NCBI GenBank assembly: GCA_036741235.1
Contig: DAINSQ010000104.1
Span: 1 to 17,196, forward strand
DNA length: 17,196 bases
Direction of reading: 5' to 3'
Origin: JABWBR01 sp036741235
Lineage (GTDB): Bacteria; Bacteroidota; Bacteroidia; Chitinophagales; Saprospiraceae
Shown piece after piece: positions 1 through 6,670 of this stretch. A program made the position numbers and the translations under genes. The notes under the pieces are model-generated. The model saw only the letters and a list, made by a program, of their open reading frames with translations. It did not search any database and was not told the origin of the DNA. Every line of letters begins with the position of its first letter. Position 1 is the first letter of the stretch.

Positions 1-52
1 CACCTTGTCACCTTGTCACCTTGTCACCTTGTCACCTTGTCACCTTGTCACC
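1..52. repeat. Octamer tandem array (CACCTTGT)
   Basis: Six perfect copies of the 8-bp unit CACCTTGT are followed by a half unit (CACC). The array runs off the left edge of the window, so its full length is unknown. It lies just upstream of the rplU promoter. Read rightward it gives an open frame rich in Ser-Pro-Cys-His-Leu-Val-Thr, which should not be taken as an N-terminal extension of L21. Confidence 0.95.
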
Positions 53-72
53 AACAAAATCACACCAGGGTA

Positions 73-103
73 TTGCTAATCCCACATAAAAACCTTACTT
101 TTG
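73..103 (+). promoter_or_regulatory. rplU-rpmA promoter, Bacteroidota type
   Basis: TTG at 73-75 (-33 element) and TACTTTTG at 96-103, a full match to TAnnTTTG (-7 element), are separated by 20 bp. This is the spacing expected for the primary sigma factor of Bacteroidota. Transcription would start near 110, leaving a leader of about 35 nt before the ATG at 145. Confidence 0.75.
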
Positions 104-144
104 CAGGCCGAAATTGTAATTTATTAAAAAATTCAATCATCAAC

Positions 145-453
145 ATGTTCGCAATCGTAACCATAGCTGGTCAGCAGTTCAAAGTTGAGGAAGGGCAGGA
201 GCTCTTCGTCCACCAGTTAGAAGCCGCAGCGGGCGAGAAAGTCAGCTTCGACCAGGTACACCTGATCGAGCGCGACGGCAACGTCTCCATTGGCAAGCCG
301 GTGCTGAACGCCAGAGTAAGCGCTACCGTTCTCGGTAACCAGAAAGGCGACAAGGTCATCGTGTTCAAGAAGAAACGCCGCAAAGGCTACAGGGTAAAAA
401 ACGGCCATCGCCAGTCTTTTACGAAAATCAAAATTGACAGTATTGCCGGTTAA
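145..453 (+). CDS. rplU: 50S ribosomal protein L21
   Basis: This is a structural protein of the large ribosomal subunit that binds 23S rRNA. The 102-residue product has the usual L21 length. It shows the family start FAIVTIAGQQFKVEEG and the basic C-terminal block KKKRRKGYRVKNGHRQ. The ATG at 145 is chosen because it gives the standard L21 N-terminus and lies downstream of a good promoter. The same frame stays open back to position 13, but that part translates the tandem array and promoter. The protein ends right after the core (SIAG). It has no C-terminal Ala/Lys-rich tail or helix-hairpin-helix module, which many Bacteroidota L21 proteins carry; that module is on L27 here. rpmA follows after 44 bp, the classical operon order. 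Confidence 0.97.
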   Translation: MFAIVTIAGQQFKVEEGQELFVHQLEAAAGEKVSFDQVHLIERDGNVSIGKPVLNARVSATVLGNQKGDKVIVFKKKRRKGYRVKNGHRQSFTKIKIDSIAG

Positions 454-497
454 TTACGCCCGGTTTTTGTTTCATTTTTTTTAAATCTATCAACGTC

Positions 498-1217
498 ATG
501 GCACACAAGAAAGGTGTAGGTAGTAGCGATAACGGCCGGGATAGTAAAAGTAAACGCTTGGGCGTAAAGTTGTTTGGCGGCCAGGTCGCCAAAGCCGGTA
601 ATGTGATTATTCGCCAGCGCGGAACGCGTTTCCACCCCGGCGAAAATGTATACATGGGCAAAGACTTTACGCTGCACGCTAACGCCGACGGCCGTATTGT
701 TTTCAAAAAAGGCCGCCTCGACAGAACGTTCGTGAGCGTACTGCCCTTTGAAGCCGCTCCGGTGGCAGCACCGGCTGTAAAAGCCGCTCCCGCAAAGCCG
801 GCGCCCAAAGCAGAAAAACCGGTTGAAGCTCCTGTAGCCGAGGTCGCAGCTCCCGTAGTGGAGGCGCCCGCAGCAGTTGAAGAAGCTCCGGTAAAAGAAA
901 AGCCCGCCAAGGCTTCCAAAACTGAAAAAATCACCTTACCTTCCGGCAAGAAAGTCGCTAAAGACGATCTGAAGCTGGTAGAAGGTATCGGACCAAAAAT
1001 CGAAGAGCTGCTCCACAATGCCGGCATAAAAACCTGGGAAGAACTGGCAGCTACCGATCCCGAGAAGATCAAGGCTATCCTCGATGAGGCAGGCCCCAAC
1101 TACCGCATCCACGACCCCGCTACGTGGCCCAAGCAAGCCGGACTGGCTGCCGAAGGCAAGTGGGAAGAACTGGAAGCGCTGATGGACGAACTCAGCGGCG
1201 GTCGCGAAAAGGAATAA
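498..1217 (+). CDS. rpmA: 50S ribosomal protein L27 with C-terminal helix-hairpin-helix extension
   Basis: The 239-residue product is almost three times the usual L27 length of about 85. Residues 1-86 are a canonical L27: MAHKKGVGSSDNGRDS at the N-terminus, which lies near the peptidyl-transferase centre in known ribosomes, then FGGQVAKAGNVIIRQRGT and FHPGENVYMG. There is no cleavable N-terminal extension of the Firmicutes type. Residues 87-140 are a low-complexity Ala/Pro/Glu/Lys/Val linker. Residues about 150-236 form a separate domain. It contains DDLKLVEGIGPKIEELL (156-172), a helix-hairpin-helix motif with the GIGPK hairpin, followed by a WPKQA...GKWEELEALMDEL segment. From family knowledge, this module is known mainly as a tail of L21 in Bacteroidota. 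Its role is unknown; binding of rRNA or DNA is inferred from the HhH motif. No frameshift or internal stop separates the parts. Confidence 0.95.
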   Translation: MAHKKGVGSSDNGRDSKSKRLGVKLFGGQVAKAGNVIIRQRGTRFHPGENVYMGKDFTLHANADGRIVFKKGRLDRTFVSVLPFEAAPVAAPAVKAAPAKPAPKAEKPVEAPVAEVAAPVVEAPAAVEEAPVKEKPAKASKTEKITLPSGKKVAKDDLKLVEGIGPKIEELLHNAGIKTWEELAATDPEKIKAILDEAGPNYRIHDPATWPKQAGLAAEGKWEELEALMDELSGGREKE

Positions 1218-1270
1218 TCGCACCGCGTTCAACACGCAATAGTTTTAGTTTTCATAGCTTTATATTTCGA

Positions 1271-1300
1271 GCCCCGCTCCACAAGAACGGGGCTTTTTTT
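1271..1300 (+). terminator. Intrinsic terminator of rplU-rpmA
   Basis: The stem GCCCCG (1271-1276) pairs with CGGGGC (1288-1293), and A1270-T1294 can extend it. The loop is 11 nt, followed by seven T (1294-1300). It stands between the convergent rpmA and batE-like genes. The left flank lacks a matching A run, so it would act mainly rightward. Confidence 0.85.
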
Positions 1301-1301
1301 A

Positions 1302-2090
1302 TTATATCTTTTCCAATACCCGGCTTTCTACCCAGCCTATGTCGCCATTGGGCAATTGCTCTTTTCGCCTATCGCCTATGGCATCCAGAATTTCTTCTTT
1401 GTTACCCTCGTGTAAGGGCTCCAAAGTTTGCTGGGCTTCGGGGGCGCTGCGCAGTTGGGCTCCTTCGTCCATGACGACTGCGTAACCGCTGTTTTGAAGT
1501 ATTCCGGTGCGCGACTTCGCCAGCGCAAAGGGCAGTATGGCGCTGAAGGATGCTACAATACCTACCCACAGGCCCAGCCTTCTGAGGCGGGGCGAAGACA
1601 TCCAGTGATAGGCGACGCCACAGGCGGCGCCGGCCCACAGCAGGATAAATCCCAGCATATTCCACGTAACCGGCGATAATAAAGCCGCCAGGGTTTGCCA
1701 CCATCGCGCCAGAAAGAAGGAGGGCAGCGGCGCCACGTTGTCGGTCACCCGGTTGCGGGCTATCTGCAAATTGTGGCGGACGGCTTTGTCGGCAGGCGCC
1801 AGCAAAGCGGCTTTTTCGTAGTGCAGTATGGCCGGACCGATCCGCCCGGCTTTATAGTAGGCATTACCGAGATTGTAGTGCAGCCCCGCATGATACGGGC
1901 TTTTTTGCAGTAGCGAGTTATATAGCTCGATGGCTTCGTTGTAGTTGGCCGATTGGTATGCTTCGGCAGCCCGGATCGCCGCCGGATTGTCAGCGCCGTA
2001 TCCAGAGGCAGTAACGGCCAGCAAGATTACCAACGCTACAACCCTGCAACGATAGTATTGGCAGGTCAGATTGTGGAAGGGCATTGCCAT
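1302..2090 (-). CDS. batE: BatE-like TPR and SH3 membrane protein
   Basis: The 262-residue product has the layout of BatE, the last protein of the Bacteroides aerotolerance (bat) operon. It has an N-terminal signal segment (about 16-32), TPR repeats (about 34-112, including LHYNLGNAYYKAG and AILHYEKAALLAP), a basic linker, two membrane helices (about 142-162 and 171-191), and a C-terminal SH3-like domain (about 200-262, with LRSAPEA and GWVESRVLEKI). BatE-type proteins are thought to work with the von Willebrand and BatD proteins of that operon in the envelope; the biochemical role is not settled. No batA-D genes lie next to it here, so the copy is detached from the operon. A second ATG at 2084 is an equally possible start. 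The upstream methyltransferase gene ends 63 bp away on the same strand. Confidence 0.8.
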   Translation of the reverse strand: MAMPFHNLTCQYYRCRVVALVILLAVTASGYGADNPAAIRAAEAYQSANYNEAIELYNSLLQKSPYHAGLHYNLGNAYYKAGRIGPAILHYEKAALLAPADKAVRHNLQIARNRVTDNVAPLPSFFLARWWQTLAALLSPVTWNMLGFILLWAGAACGVAYHWMSSPRLRRLGLWVGIVASFSAILPFALAKSRTGILQNSGYAVVMDEGAQLRSAPEAQQTLEPLHEGNKEEILDAIGDRRKEQLPNGDIGWVESRVLEKI

Positions 2091-2120
2091 GGTTTCAGAC
2101 TTTTTTTAGCCAAGATGCCG

Positions 2121-2128
2121 CAAAGATA
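2121..2128 (-). promoter_or_regulatory. Candidate -7 element of the batE-like gene
   Basis: Read leftward the sequence is TATCTTTG, a full TAnnTTTG match. It sits 30 bp before the ATG at 2090, in the 63-bp gap after the methyltransferase gene. No clear TTG is present at the -33 position, so the batE-like gene may have its own start or simply be read through from upstream. Confidence 0.4.
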
Positions 2129-2153
2129 AGCGCCCCTGTGGAATTGTATGACA

Positions 2154-2870
2154 TCAGCTTACTCCCATTAAGACAAACACCGCCGGCCGCTTGTGTAAAT
2201 CAGGCATGGGCGACTTTTTCCAATCGGCAATAGTTTTGGTTTGGATGTATTGCGAGGGCAAGGTTAGATCGGCGGCAATACAGAGGAGTGTGCCTGGCAA
2301 CAAGGTTTGCAGGGCGGTTTCCAGTACCTGCCGGTTGCGGTAGGGCGTTTCTATGAAAAGCTGGCTTTCGCGACGCCGGGCCGATTGCTGCTCCAACTGC
2401 TTGAGCATTTTGGCCAGTTCGGCGCGCTGCGGCGGCAGGTACCCGTGAAAACAAAAGCGCTGCCCGTTGAGGCCGGAGGCCATCAGCGCCAATAGCAGCG
2501 ACGAAGGGCCGACGAGGGGCCGGACTTCAATGCCTTCGCGGTGCGCCAGCCTGACCGCCTCGGCGCCGGGGTCGGCAACACCGGGGCAACCAGCCTCCGA
2601 TAACAGCCCGATGTCTTTGCCTTCGAGGGCAGGTTGCAGCATAGCGGCCACTTCCCGCCGGTCGGTATGCTCGTTGAGCTCGAACATGAGTATGTCGGGC
2701 AGCGGTTTGCCCGGGAAATATTGCTTGATAAAATGGCGGGCCGTTTTTGCGCGTTCAGCGATAAAAACATTCAAAAGCGGCATAAGCGCCTGCAACTCCG
2801 GCGACGGCGTATAACTGCCCGCTTCGCCCAGCGGCGTGGGAATGAGATAGAGTTTTCCGCGTTGGTTCAT
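2154..2870 (-). CDS. RsmI-like SAM-dependent methyltransferase (tetrapyrrole methylase fold)
   Basis: The 238-residue product belongs to the fold shared by RsmI (2'-O-methylation of C1402 in 16S rRNA) and the tetrapyrrole methylases. The visible family blocks, in order, are LYLIPTPLG (7-15), LLSEAGCPGVADPG (89-102, the counterpart of the RsmI SDAGTPgiSDPG loop), VGPSSLLLALMASGL (120-134), FCFHGYLPPQ (139-148) and FIETPYRNRQ (172-181). It differs from classical RsmI in being shorter (about 240 rather than 280 residues) and in the SEAGCP variant. From family knowledge, many Bacteroidota encode such a short paralogue besides true RsmI, so the rRNA target is an inference and no gene symbol is given. 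The ATG at 2870 gives the expected N-terminus. No TAnnTTTG element was found upstream on this strand. Confidence 0.82.
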   Translation of the reverse strand: MNQRGKLYLIPTPLGEAGSYTPSPELQALMPLLNVFIAERAKTARHFIKQYFPGKPLPDILMFELNEHTDRREVAAMLQPALEGKDIGLLSEAGCPGVADPGAEAVRLAHREGIEVRPLVGPSSLLLALMASGLNGQRFCFHGYLPPQRAELAKMLKQLEQQSARRRESQLFIETPYRNRQVLETALQTLLPGTLLCIAADLTLPSQYIQTKTIADWKKSPMPDLHKRPAVFVLMGVS

Positions 2871-2883
2871 GGCGGAAAGTTAG

Positions 2884-2954
2884 GTATTTGATACTAAAAA
2901 AACAGAACCCTGCGTTTGCAATTCAACCAATACGGACGTCATAGTATTTAGTAT
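2884..2954. promoter_or_regulatory. Pair of AT-rich dyads between divergent genes
   Basis: GTATTTGATAC (2884-2894) and GTATTTAGTAT (2944-2954) are two similar, roughly palindromic 11-mers whose starts are exactly 60 bp apart. ATACTAAA (2891-2898) and TTTAGTAT (2947-2954) also form a perfect inverted pair. They lie in the gap between the leftward methyltransferase and the rightward lipoprotein gene, so they could be protein-binding sites. Chance similarity in AT-rich DNA is not excluded. Confidence 0.3.
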
Positions 2955-2968
2955 ATTGGTAAAAGCAT

Positions 2969-2976
2969 TATCTTTG
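2969..2976 (+). promoter_or_regulatory. Candidate -7 element for the lipoprotein gene
   Basis: TATCTTTG is a full TAnnTTTG match. The -33 region is weak (TTTA at 2947-2950 in place of TTTG). A start near 2983 would give a leader of about 130 nt. That leader holds a small hairpin (TGCGG 2988-2992 with CCGCA 2998-3002) and a larger one (see 3035-3063). Confidence 0.5.
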
Positions 2977-3034
2977 CTTCAACACCTTGCGGTTTATCCG
3001 CAGCACTGCCTTCTGAAAAAACTCCACCGCTTGT

Positions 3035-3063
3035 CGGCCCGCCGTCCAAAGATGACCGGGCCG
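3035..3063 (+). other. GC-rich hairpin in the lipoprotein leader
   Basis: CGGCCCG (3035-3041) pairs perfectly with CGGGCCG (3057-3063) across a 15-nt loop. No T run follows, so it does not look like a terminator. It lies about 55 nt before the ATG at 3117 and could affect leader stability or translation. Confidence 0.45.
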
Positions 3064-3116
3064 GGATACTTGTCCTTTCACATTCGTTTCAGATATTGTT
3101 AAAAAATTGCCACGGC

Positions 3117-4658
3117 ATGCTTAAAAACTTTTATTGGTTATCCCTGTTTTTGCTGGCTTCGTTTGCGGCCTGCACTACCTTTGACGACATTGAAGACCTG
3201 GAGAGTCCCGCCTACGAGGCCGAATTTGCTATTCCGCTCCTCGATACCCGGCTTTCGATGAACGACATTCTCGAAAATTTTGAAGAAAACGCTACGCTCA
3301 CCATAGACCCTGACGGCTTGATCCGCTTTCGCTATAGCGGCGATGTGATCACCAAAACGAGCGCCGAGGTATTTGCCGCCATAAACGCCACGGTATCGCA
3401 GGGGGTTATCCCTATTACGAGCAACCGCCAGGCGCTGCCGTTTTCGGCGCCGAGCGGGCTGGATATGGATCGGCTCGACCTTAAAACCGGCAAACTCGTG
3501 TACCTGATGCAAAATATCCATAACAAAAGCGTCACCGTCACGATGATGTTGCCGGAGGTAACCCTCAACGGCGAGCCGCTTACCATTACTACCAGTATTC
3601 CCGCCTATAGCGGCACTGGCGATCCGCCGCAGGCGGCCAACCTTTTTACGCCGATCCCCCTCGGCGGCTACCTCATCCAGCCGGTCAATGACTCCATATA
3701 TATAGAATATGAAGCCGTTGACACCGACGGGAATATGGTCAACCTCGGCCCCAGCGGCCTGCTGATCAACGACTTGTCGTTTTCCTATGCCGAAGGTTAC
3801 CTCGGCAACCAGCTCTACGAAGGGGGCCGGGATACCATCATCATCGACTTTTTCGACAACTGGGTGCGCGGCGATGTGTATTTCGAAGAACCCAGGATTA
3901 CGTTCAATTTTGAAAATTCATTCGGCATCCCTACGCGTTCTATCGTGAACGTGTTCAACATTTTTACCGTGCGCGGCGAAGTACTACCGCTGGAAAGCCA
4001 ATATATCACCAACGGTATCGATTTCCCGTATCCTTCGCTCGACGAGATCGGGCAGATCAAAACCACTTCTTTTGTATTTACAAAGGAAAACTCCAATATC
4101 GACGTGGTGCTGGGCGCCGGCCCGGTGGCGATCGACTACGACGTCAACGCCTTTACCAACCCCGATATGAACTCGACGATACGGGGGTTCATCACCGACA
4201 GCAGTTACTACAAGGTCCGCGTGGATGTGGAACTGCCCCTGTACGGCAACGCCGTCGATTTTGTGGCCCGCGATACGTTTGAGCTTGATTTTTCTAAATT
4301 CGAGAAAGTCAAAGCCGCCGAGTTCAAATTAGTTACCGATAACAGTCTGCCGCTATCAGTTGATATGCAGGGCTATTTCCTGGATGACAACGGCGTTGTG
4401 CTCGACTCGCTGCTGTCTACTCGCGAACGCGTGATCAATGCAGCGCCCGTTGACGGTCAGGGCCACGTTATTCAACCCAAACAGCAAATCACTTACGCAC
4501 CTTTTGACGCCGACCGCTTTGAGGGCGTCCGCTATGCCAAACGGCTGTCGATTGTGGCTGCGTTCTCCACCTACAACGACGGCAATACTTCCGTCCGCGT
4601 GCTGGCCGACCAGCAGGTGCAGGTGCGGCTGGGGGCGAAGTTGAAGGTGGGGGAGTGA
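3117..4658 (+). CDS. Large envelope lipoprotein of unknown function
   Basis: The 513-residue product begins with MLKNFYWLSLFLLASFAAC, a signal peptide with a lipobox ending at Cys19, so it is expected to be lipidated in the envelope. The mature part starts with acidic residues (TTFDDIEDLES) and continues as alternating hydrophobic and polar strands, with many Asp, Asn and Gly turns and no membrane helix, which suggests an all-beta protein. No catalytic motif or named domain was recognised. The ATG at 3117 is preferred over an in-frame TTG at 3096, because the signal peptide then starts directly at the positive N-region. The next gene, an outer-membrane barrel candidate, follows after 163 bp in the same direction, which suggests a shared envelope role. 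The gene ends at the edge of a heptamer array. Confidence 0.8.
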   Translation: MLKNFYWLSLFLLASFAACTTFDDIEDLESPAYEAEFAIPLLDTRLSMNDILENFEENATLTIDPDGLIRFRYSGDVITKTSAEVFAAINATVSQGVIPITSNRQALPFSAPSGLDMDRLDLKTGKLVYLMQNIHNKSVTVTMMLPEVTLNGEPLTITTSIPAYSGTGDPPQAANLFTPIPLGGYLIQPVNDSIYIEYEAVDTDGNMVNLGPSGLLINDLSFSYAEGYLGNQLYEGGRDTIIIDFFDNWVRGDVYFEEPRITFNFENSFGIPTRSIVNVFNIFTVRGEVLPLESQYITNGIDFPYPSLDEIGQIKTTSFVFTKENSNIDVVLGAGPVAIDYDVNAFTNPDMNSTIRGFITDSSYYKVRVDVELPLYGNAVDFVARDTFELDFSKFEKVKAAEFKLVTDNSLPLSVDMQGYFLDDNGVVLDSLLSTRERVINAAPVDGQGHVIQPKQQITYAPFDADRFEGVRYAKRLSIVAAFSTYNDGNTSVRVLADQQVQVRLGAKLKVGE

Positions 4659-4699
4659 GGTTGTAGGTTGTAGGTTGTAGGTTGTAGGTTGTAGGTTGT
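4659..4699. repeat. Heptamer tandem array (GGTTGTA)
   Basis: Five perfect GGTTGTA units and one partial unit start directly after the lipoprotein TGA stop (4656-4658). The same heptamer, alternating with GGTTCTA, recurs at the right end of the window. The rest of the gap to 4821 is AT-rich and shows no full TAnnTTTG element; TAACTTTC at 4740-4747 is the nearest, with one mismatch. Confidence 0.95.
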
Positions 4700-4821
4700 C
4701 GCACCAATAATTAAATATTCATTTTAAATTATTAACTATTAACTTTCAACAACTTACATCTTTTTATTGCCTGCGTTTTTCCGCTGTATTCCTTTTTTTT
4801 AATGTGTTAATGTTATTTTGA

Positions 4822-6156
4822 ATGAAGAAAATATTCATTGTGTTCTTTGGGTTGGGAGTGGCCAACATGCTCAGTGCGCAGGAAGAGCTGGGCGTACATC
4901 TGTTGCGCGATGCCTGGCAGGCCAACCGCACCAATCCGGCGATATTGCCCAACCAAAAGATAGTGATTGGTTTGCCGGGTGTGTACAACAACCTGTTGCT
5001 CACCAATATCACGTATGCCGATTTGGCGGTAAAAAATGACAACGGCGAAGAAATCATTGATGTCAATAACGCCATTCCGCTATTAAAAAACAGCGGCAAT
5101 CTCGTGCGGGAAAACCTGGATATTGAAACCCTCAGCGCGGCGGTGCGGCTGGGCAAAATATCGGTAAGCCTGGGCCATGTTCTGCGATTCGGGGCGTTTA
5201 TCAACTATCCCAAAACGCTGCCTCAACTCATTTGGCAGGGCAACGCCCAGTTTATCGGCCAGAATGTAGATTTCAGCACCGATATGCAACTCAACGGCTA
5301 TCACGAGTGGTATGCCGGCCTGGCGGTGTCGCCCATCGAGGGCCTTACCATCGGCGCCCGCGCCAAATACCTCAGCGGCATTGCCGACGTGTCAACTGAG
5401 CGCAAGCGTTTGCAACTCTATACCGACAGCGTAGCCTATGCGCTTTCCCTCGACGCCGATCTGTTGGCCAATTCCGCAGGGGTATTGGAATACGAGAGCA
5501 TTCGCAACCTGAGCTTTAATTTTGATTTTGGCAAATTGGAAACCGAACATTTGTTTTCGCAAAATAACGGCTATGCGTTTGACTTCGGCGTGTATTACCA
5601 GGGCAAACGCTGGGATGTAGCCGCCAGCGTACTCGACCTGGGCGGGAAAATTGAATGGAAAGAAAACGTCAAAAACTATAGCATCAGCGGCGTCACCGAA
5701 TTCAAAGGACTCGACGTGGCCCAACAGTTGCTGAACGATTCTACGGAGATAGGCCCGGTGCTCGATACGCTCGAACAATTATACGAACCCGTAGAAACGC
5801 AAAATTCCTATTCGACGAAATTGGCGCCCCGCTATTACCTGAGCGCCTCCTATAATATCAATGACACCTGGCGCGTCGGCGCTATGTATTATACCGAAAC
5901 GCTGCGGGGCGAACCCTTCCCGGCTTTTGCGCTAAGCGCCCATGTTAAATTGCTGAAAATAGTACAGTTGGGCGTTTTGTATGCTTATCGCAATAAATCG
6001 TTTGACAATGTAGGCGCCAATGTTTTGGTCAAGCTGGGTCCTTTGCAGGTACTGGCCGCCACCGACAACCTGCTGACCGTATTTCAGCCCGAGAAATCGC
6101 ATAGCGTTAATGCCAGGCTGGGATTAAGCCTGTTGTTGGGCAAAAGTCAACCCTGA
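4822..6156 (+). CDS. DUF5723-like outer-membrane beta-barrel protein
   Basis: The 444-residue product has a signal peptide (1-20, MKKIFIVFFGLGVANMLSAQ) and then a beta-rich body typical of outer-membrane proteins. It shows alternating amphipathic strands with aromatic residues (GYHEWYAGLAVSPIEGLTIG, NNGYAFDFGVYYQGKRWDVA, PRYYLSASYNINDTWRVGAM). It ends in strands with a hydrophobic tail (NARLGLSLLLG). The early RTNPAILPNQKI segment resembles the RxNPA motif near the start of DUF5723 and similar PorV/FadL-like Bacteroidota barrels. The family assignment is from memory of such sequences. The function is unknown; an export, surface-assembly or gliding-related role would be speculation. It lies downstream of the large lipoprotein in the same direction. 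Confidence 0.7.
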   Translation: MKKIFIVFFGLGVANMLSAQEELGVHLLRDAWQANRTNPAILPNQKIVIGLPGVYNNLLLTNITYADLAVKNDNGEEIIDVNNAIPLLKNSGNLVRENLDIETLSAAVRLGKISVSLGHVLRFGAFINYPKTLPQLIWQGNAQFIGQNVDFSTDMQLNGYHEWYAGLAVSPIEGLTIGARAKYLSGIADVSTERKRLQLYTDSVAYALSLDADLLANSAGVLEYESIRNLSFNFDFGKLETEHLFSQNNGYAFDFGVYYQGKRWDVAASVLDLGGKIEWKENVKNYSISGVTEFKGLDVAQQLLNDSTEIGPVLDTLEQLYEPVETQNSYSTKLAPRYYLSASYNINDTWRVGAMYYTETLRGEPFPAFALSAHVKLLKIVQLGVLYAYRNKSFDNVGANVLVKLGPLQVLAATDNLLTVFQPEKSHSVNARLGLSLLLGKSQP

Positions 6157-6237
6157 ACTTGAGTCTACTTCGCAGGAATTCATCCGAAAAGCGGGGGTGT
6201 AGGTAGAATAAATGCTGCAAACCAGGCGCGCGTGTTG

Positions 6238-6245
6238 TATTTTTG
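6238..6245 (+). promoter_or_regulatory. Candidate -7 element of the coiled-coil gene
   Basis: TATTTTTG is a full TAnnTTTG match 17 bp before the ATG at 6263. No TTG sits at the -33 distance; CTG at 6215-6217 is the closest. An A/C-rich leader (AAAAACAACAACAC) follows, which is a usual Bacteroidota translation-start context. Confidence 0.45.
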
Positions 6246-6262
6246 TGTAAAAACAACAACAC

Positions 6263-6613
6263 ATGGCAAGGAGATTGCAAATAACGGGTTTTGCGCGATT
6301 TTTGATCGTGATGGTCATACTGGCGCCCCTGGCTTACATCGGCGCATCGTATTACAATGGTCAGGACGGTATTCAGAATTTCAAAAACCTCATTGGCCTG
6401 GACAATAAAGGCGGCGGAGCGACGACCAGCGATAAAACCGCCGATGTAGAAATCGCTCCGTCCGCAGATGTGAAAGAATTGGCGCAAAAAAACAAAGAAC
6501 TGGAAGCAACCATAGAAACGCTGGTGGGACAGTTGGAAAAGAAAAATAAGAAGATCGAGGAATTGGAGGCGGAAATTGTACAATTAAAGGCATCGTCGCG
6601 CAAGCGGCAATAA
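6263..6613 (+). CDS. Small membrane-anchored coiled-coil protein
   Basis: The 116-residue product has a basic start (MARRLQ), one membrane segment (about 11-30, ARFLIVMVILAPLAYIGASY) and a flexible Gly/Thr/Ser/Asp-rich linker (31-68). The C-terminal helix (about 69-112) is strongly charged and has heptad-spaced Leu/Ile/Val (KELEATIETLVGQLEKKNKKIEELE), as expected for a parallel coiled coil. The likely topology is a single-pass inner-membrane anchor with the coiled coil in the periplasm. No enzymatic motif is present and no family was recognised. It has a separate -7 candidate and is 57 bp from the peptidase gene, which also has its own -7 element, so the two need not be cotranscribed. Confidence 0.75.
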   Translation: MARRLQITGFARFLIVMVILAPLAYIGASYYNGQDGIQNFKNLIGLDNKGGGATTSDKTADVEIAPSADVKELAQKNKELEATIETLVGQLEKKNKKIEELEAEIVQLKASSRKRQ

Positions 6614-6631
6614 AAATTCGCCTTTTTGCGC

Positions 6632-6639
6632 TAACTTTG
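6632..6639 (+). promoter_or_regulatory. Candidate -7 element of the S46 peptidase gene
   Basis: TAACTTTG is a full TAnnTTTG match 31 bp before the ATG at 6671. The expected -33 position, inside the end of the coiled-coil gene, shows no TTG. Confidence 0.5.
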
Positions 6640-6670
6640 GCGCCTTTATAAGCTCCTAATCATTTTCAAG

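Noticed and set aside
1..52. CRISPR-like array
   Set aside because: Units are 8 bp and directly adjacent without spacers; the same applies to the other arrays in the window.
13..144. N-terminal extension of L21 from position 13
   Set aside because: It translates the octamer array and the promoter; the standard L21 N-terminus starts at 145.
428..1099. A 223-codon leftward open frame opposite rpmA
   Set aside because: It is the antisense shadow of the Ala/Pro-rich L27 linker, giving a Ser/Ala/Thr/Gly-rich translation. The + strand frame is a clear ribosomal protein.
3052..3102. A 16-residue leader peptide upstream of the large lipoprotein
   Set aside because: It is a short frame from ATG 3052 to TAA 3102 without codon runs typical of attenuators, and is likely to be chance.
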